Below, in pieces: positions 5,629 through 7,871 of a stretch of 7,871 nucleotides of DNA (position 1 is the first letter of the stretch; each line of letters opens with the position of its first letter). The position numbers and the translations under genes are program-made. The DNA is from Sutterella parvirubra YIT 11816 (GTDB lineage: Bacteria > Pseudomonadota > Gammaproteobacteria > Burkholderiales > Burkholderiaceae_F): positions 6,658 to 14,528 of the forward strand of contig NZ_JH604983.1 of assembly GCF_000250875.1 (NCBI RefSeq), in the 5' to 3' direction. Under the pieces are notes generated by a model. That model did no database searches. It was not told where the DNA came from and saw nothing but the letters and a program-made list of their open reading frames with translations.

Positions 5629-6654
5629 TCAGTCGAGCGCTCCGGCTTCGACCAACATCGCCGTCAGCGCCTCGTGGCCCGTCGCGGCGGCGTAGGTGAG
5701 CGCGTCGCGGCCGTCCGTGTCCTTCGCCTTCGGGTCGGCGCCCGCGGCGAGGAGCGCGCGCACCACGTCGACGTGACGTTCGCGCACGGCGAAGAGCAGC
5801 GCCGTCATCCCGGTCTTCATCGGGAGGTTCGGATCGGCACCCGCCTTCAGAAGCGCCTCGACCACCACGATGCGGCCCAACCGGGCGGCCTCCGACAGGG
5901 GCGTCTCGCCGCTACGGCCGGTACGGTCGGGTTCGGCGCCGACCGTGAGGAGGAACCGGAGCGCGCCGACTTCGCCCTCCCGGGCGGCGATGAGAAGAGG
6001 CGTCTCGCCCGCATCGGTGCGGGCGTTGACGTCGGCCCTGGGGGCGGCGAGAAGCGTGCGGAGCGTCTCGACGTCGCCCGAGCGGGCCGCATGGTGGAGC
6101 GCGGTCGCGCCGAACCGGTCGGTCTGGAGGCCTCCGGCGCCCGAGCCGCCCTCCGCGGCGAGCTTTTCGCCCACCGCCTTGACGACTTCGGAAAGGTCGG
6201 CCGCCGCGGCATAGTCCATGAGCGTGCGGCCGTCGCGGTCGGCAAGACGCAGGTCGGGCGGGACGGGAAGATCCTGACGCGCGAGGATCCTCAGCACCGC
6301 GTCGCCCTTTCGTCCGTAGGCGAGCATCATGAGGGGCGTTCGGCCGTCTCGCGTCTGGGCGTTGGGATCCGCCCCTGCGGCGAGGAGTTCGTCGATGACG
6401 AGGGGATTCGCCTGCAGCGCCGCGTGGTGAAGCGCGGTGAGCCCTTCGCGGTCCGCCGTGAAGACGCTCGCCCCGGCCTTGAGAAAGAGCCTCACGATGG
6501 GAAGCGCCGATCCCTGCGCGGCAAGCATCAGGGGCGTTTCGCCCTCGTCGTTCCTGGCGTCGACCTCGTCCGGGCCCTTCGCCCGGGCGAGAAGCGCCTG
6601 CACCACGCCGGCCTGACGGCCCCGTACGGCTTCAAATAGGGTTTTGCCGAGCAT
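5629..6654 (-). CDS. Ankyrin-repeat protein
   Basis: This 341-residue soluble protein is almost wholly ankyrin repeats, stacked helix-turn-helix units that bind other proteins. Repeats can be seen from about 4 (degenerate cap), 37, 70, 103, 140, 180, 214, 248, 281 and 314 (partial end cap). The best ones are DGRTPLMMLAYGRKGDAV, FGATALHHAARSGDVETL, AGETPLLIAAREGEVGAL and the AGADPN ends. A Gly/Ala-rich insert (167-176, GGSGAGG) interrupts the array between two blocks of roughly five repeats. No catalytic domain, signal peptide or membrane segment is present. The start chosen is ATG 6654, with AAGGAG (6661-6666) six bases upstream; an in-frame TTG at 6675 overlapping the previous stop lacks a comparable site. 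It lies 17 bases after the upstream ankyrin gene and 33 before DUF4261, so one operon is likely. Bacterial ankyrin proteins serve as immunity factors, effectors or enzyme inhibitors; which applies here is unknown. Confidence 0.92.
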   Translation of the reverse strand: MLGKTLFEAVRGRQAGVVQALLARAKGPDEVDARNDEGETPLMLAAQGSALPIVRLFLKAGASVFTADREGLTALHHAALQANPLVIDELLAAGADPNAQTRDGRTPLMMLAYGRKGDAVLRILARQDLPVPPDLRLADRDGRTLMDYAAAADLSEVVKAVGEKLAAEGGSGAGGLQTDRFGATALHHAARSGDVETLRTLLAAPRADVNARTDAGETPLLIAAREGEVGALRFLLTVGAEPDRTGRSGETPLSEAARLGRIVVVEALLKAGADPNLPMKTGMTALLFAVRERHVDVVRALLAAGADPKAKDTDGRDALTYAAATGHEALTAMLVEAGALD

Positions 6655-6671
6655 CTTGTTCTCCTTCGTGG

Positions 6672-7871
6672 TCAATGCATGTTGGCGGAATCGCTGAGCC
6701 GCAGCCCCGCCGCAGCGGCCGCGCCGCGGGCGGCCGGGACCGTTCGGGCGGGAAGAAGCGCCAATACGAAGCCGTCCGAATCGACGTCGAGCGCGGCGAT
6801 CCTCAACGGGATCCCGAGGGCTTCGCAGGCCGCGTCGAAGCGCCGCGCATAGACCGGCACCTCATCGTCGTCGGACGGGAGTGGAATCGCTTCGAACCCG
6901 CGCTCCCGGAAGAGCGCGGCCGCAGGGAGCGAGGCGACCGCCTCGCAGAAGTCATCCGCTTCGGTCTTCCAGTCGACCTCGACCGCGACGCCCCACCCGA
7001 TCAGCAGATCCGCGACCATCCGCGGGAACCGGGCGGCGGTTTCAAGGTCTCCGTACGACCTCTCCCGGGTGAAGGGATTCACCCAGTCGCCGGGCGAAAA
7101 CGCAGCGTCGACGAGACCACGGGCGAGAAGCTCGACCTCGTGGAGAGGCTTCTCTTCAGGCGCGAGAAGCTTCAGGAAGAAGAAGGTCGTGCGGATGCGC
7201 TCCGTACGGGCTTCAGGGGTGAGCACGGTGGAGGTTTCGGGGGCCGAAGAAGCGGCGCAAGCTTCGGGAGCGCCGGCCGCATCTCCCTTTTCGGGTTGAA
7301 GAACGGCCTCGACCAGAAGTTCGGAGGGGTCTTCGGGACGGGTCGACGGCGCCTGAGGCGCACGCGCACGGATGCGCGCGAAGAAGGATGAGCCGGACCC
7401 CGTCCGAGCCGGATGGACTTCCGGGACCGCCGGTTCTTCGTTCGATTCGACGGGTTCCCCGGCTTCTTTCATTGCTTTCGTTGCGTTTGATTGAGGCGCA
7501 ACGGGCGCACCACCCGTCGCAGGCTCCGGAGCCGCTTGGGGTGCCCTCGCCCGGATCCGCGCGAAGAAGGATGAACCGGACGGAGCTTCGGCGTCCTCTT
7601 CGGGCGCTGCGGGTTCGGGTGCAGGCGCGGGTCCGCAATCATCTTGAGGCCCGGCGGGAGCATCGTTGCCGGACGCGGCGGGCTCAGCGGCCCCAGCGTC
7701 TTCAGGTTTCGGATGCATCTCCCTCCAAGCGCTCACCGCATCGAGGAGCTTCCCCACGACGCGGGCATGACCCTCGGCGGCCGCGCGGTCGAGCGCGGTG
7801 CGGCCTTCGGCGTCCGATGCCGTCGGGTCGGCCCCGGCCTCGAGGAGCCGCTCCGTCATCGCCTCGGCAGA
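6672..7871 (-). CDS. Ankyrin-repeat protein with acidic linker and DUF6630-like C-terminal domain (5' end outside window)
   Basis: The frame is open to the right edge; its 399 visible residues end at a TGA. Numbering here is from the Met at 7859, which is internal, since SAEA precedes it in frame and continues an ankyrin helix. Residues 1-42 are ankyrin sequence (RLLEAGADPTASDAEGRTALDRAAAEGHARVVGKLLDAV), so more repeats must lie upstream. Residues 48-215 are a disordered linker rich in Ala, Pro and Glu, with two copies of SGSSFFARIRARAPQA (94-109 and 155-170). Residues 216-390 look globular: RIRTTFFFLKLLAP, a helix pair, YGDLETAARFPRMVADLLIGWGVAVEVDWKTEADDFCEAVASL, then ALGIPLRIAALDVDSDGFVLALLP. 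The DWK and SDxFVLALLP elements resemble the DUF6630 family, of unknown function; I hold that at moderate confidence. It is the first visible gene of the leftward cluster, and its promoter is outside the window. The next ankyrin gene starts 17 bases after its stop. Confidence 0.87.
   Translation of the reverse strand, partial: SAEAMTERLLEAGADPTASDAEGRTALDRAAAEGHARVVGKLLDAVSAWREMHPKPEDAGAAEPAASGNDAPAGPQDDCGPAPAPEPAAPEEDAEAPSGSSFFARIRARAPQAAPEPATGGAPVAPQSNATKAMKEAGEPVESNEEPAVPEVHPARTGSGSSFFARIRARAPQAPSTRPEDPSELLVEAVLQPEKGDAAGAPEACAASSAPETSTVLTPEARTERIRTTFFFLKLLAPEEKPLHEVELLARGLVDAAFSPGDWVNPFTRERSYGDLETAARFPRMVADLLIGWGVAVEVDWKTEADDFCEAVASLPAAALFRERGFEAIPLPSDDDEVPVYARRFDAACEALGIPLRIAALDVDSDGFVLALLPARTVPAARGAAAAAGLRLSDSANMH
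7350..7397 (-). repeat. Peptide repeat copy 2 (SGSSFFARIRARAPQA)
   Basis: These 48 bases encode residues 155-170 of the ankyrin/DUF6630-like protein. They differ from copy 1 (7533-7580) at eight bases, all silent. The peptide combines an aromatic pair with alternating arginines (FFARIRAR) and so could form a short amphipathic, basic helix in an otherwise acidic linker. Confidence 0.95.
7533..7580 (-). repeat. Peptide repeat copy 1 (SGSSFFARIRARAPQA)
   Basis: These 48 bases encode residues 94-109, identical in protein to copy 2, which lies 61 residues further on. The eight silent differences fall in seven codons, for example AGG versus CGT for one arginine. The matching block is bounded by unrelated Pro/Ala/Glu linker sequence on both sides. 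Confidence 0.95.

Noticed and set aside
4714..6639. A 641-codon open frame on the + strand across the DUF4261 and ankyrin genes
   Set aside because: It is antisense to two genes with clear domain patterns and ribosome sites, is rich in Arg, Gly and Glu without motifs, and is explained by G/C third-position bias.
6655..6675. A TTG start for the second ankyrin gene overlapping the previous stop
   Set aside because: ATG 6654 has AAGGAG six bases upstream; the TTG has no such site.
1..7871. tRNA, rRNA, insertion sequence or CRISPR array anywhere in the window
   Set aside because: Reading both strands I found no cloverleaf, rRNA-like stretch, transposase, terminal inverted repeats or regularly spaced repeats.

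Overview
The window is GC-rich, with strong G/C preference at third codon positions. It reads as chromosomal DNA of a Gram-negative bacterium, probably Pseudomonadota. The basis is a lipobox lipoprotein, an ExbB/TolQ-type membrane protein, a racemase close to E. coli YgeA and a YbjN-family protein. A betaproteobacterium is my guess; the sequence does not settle the genus.

Left part (1-1925, + strand): the 3' portion of thiC (thiamin pyrimidine synthesis) runs in from the left edge. It is followed by a gap of about 300 bases with GC-rich hairpins and a candidate -10 box, then a small lipoprotein with a lipocalin-like domain. A strong hairpin terminator (1999-2033) lies between this gene and the convergent genes to its right.

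Middle (2064-4070, - strand): a YgeA-type amino-acid racemase and an orphan ExbB-like three-helix membrane protein, each with a good Shine-Dalgarno sequence and separated by a candidate terminator. The racemase ends at an in-frame TAG. The next eight codons, up to a TGA, look like the family's normal C-terminus. Upstream of the ExbB-like gene is the longest gene-free stretch (3449-4070). It holds a 17-nt perfect palindrome abutting a TATACT box, a leader hairpin and a strong terminator for the next gene.

Right part (4071-7871, - strand): four co-directional genes separated by 17, 33 and 88 bases, probably one operon transcribed leftward. In transcription order they are an ankyrin-repeat protein with an acidic Pro/Glu/Ala linker and a DUF6630-like C-terminal domain (5' end outside the window), a second protein that is almost entirely ankyrin repeats, a very acidic DUF4261 protein, and a YbjN-domain protein. 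A large hairpin separates the last two, and a long hairpin terminator follows YbjN. All four look cytosolic, with no signal peptide or membrane segment in the visible parts. Such sets of protein-binding domains of unknown role are seen in accessory or immunity-type loci, but no toxin or secretion gene is visible here, so the role is open.

The best leads are the two copies of a 16-residue peptide in the first ankyrin protein, identical in protein but different at eight silent DNA positions; the TAG inside the racemase C-terminus; and the four-gene operon as a unit.
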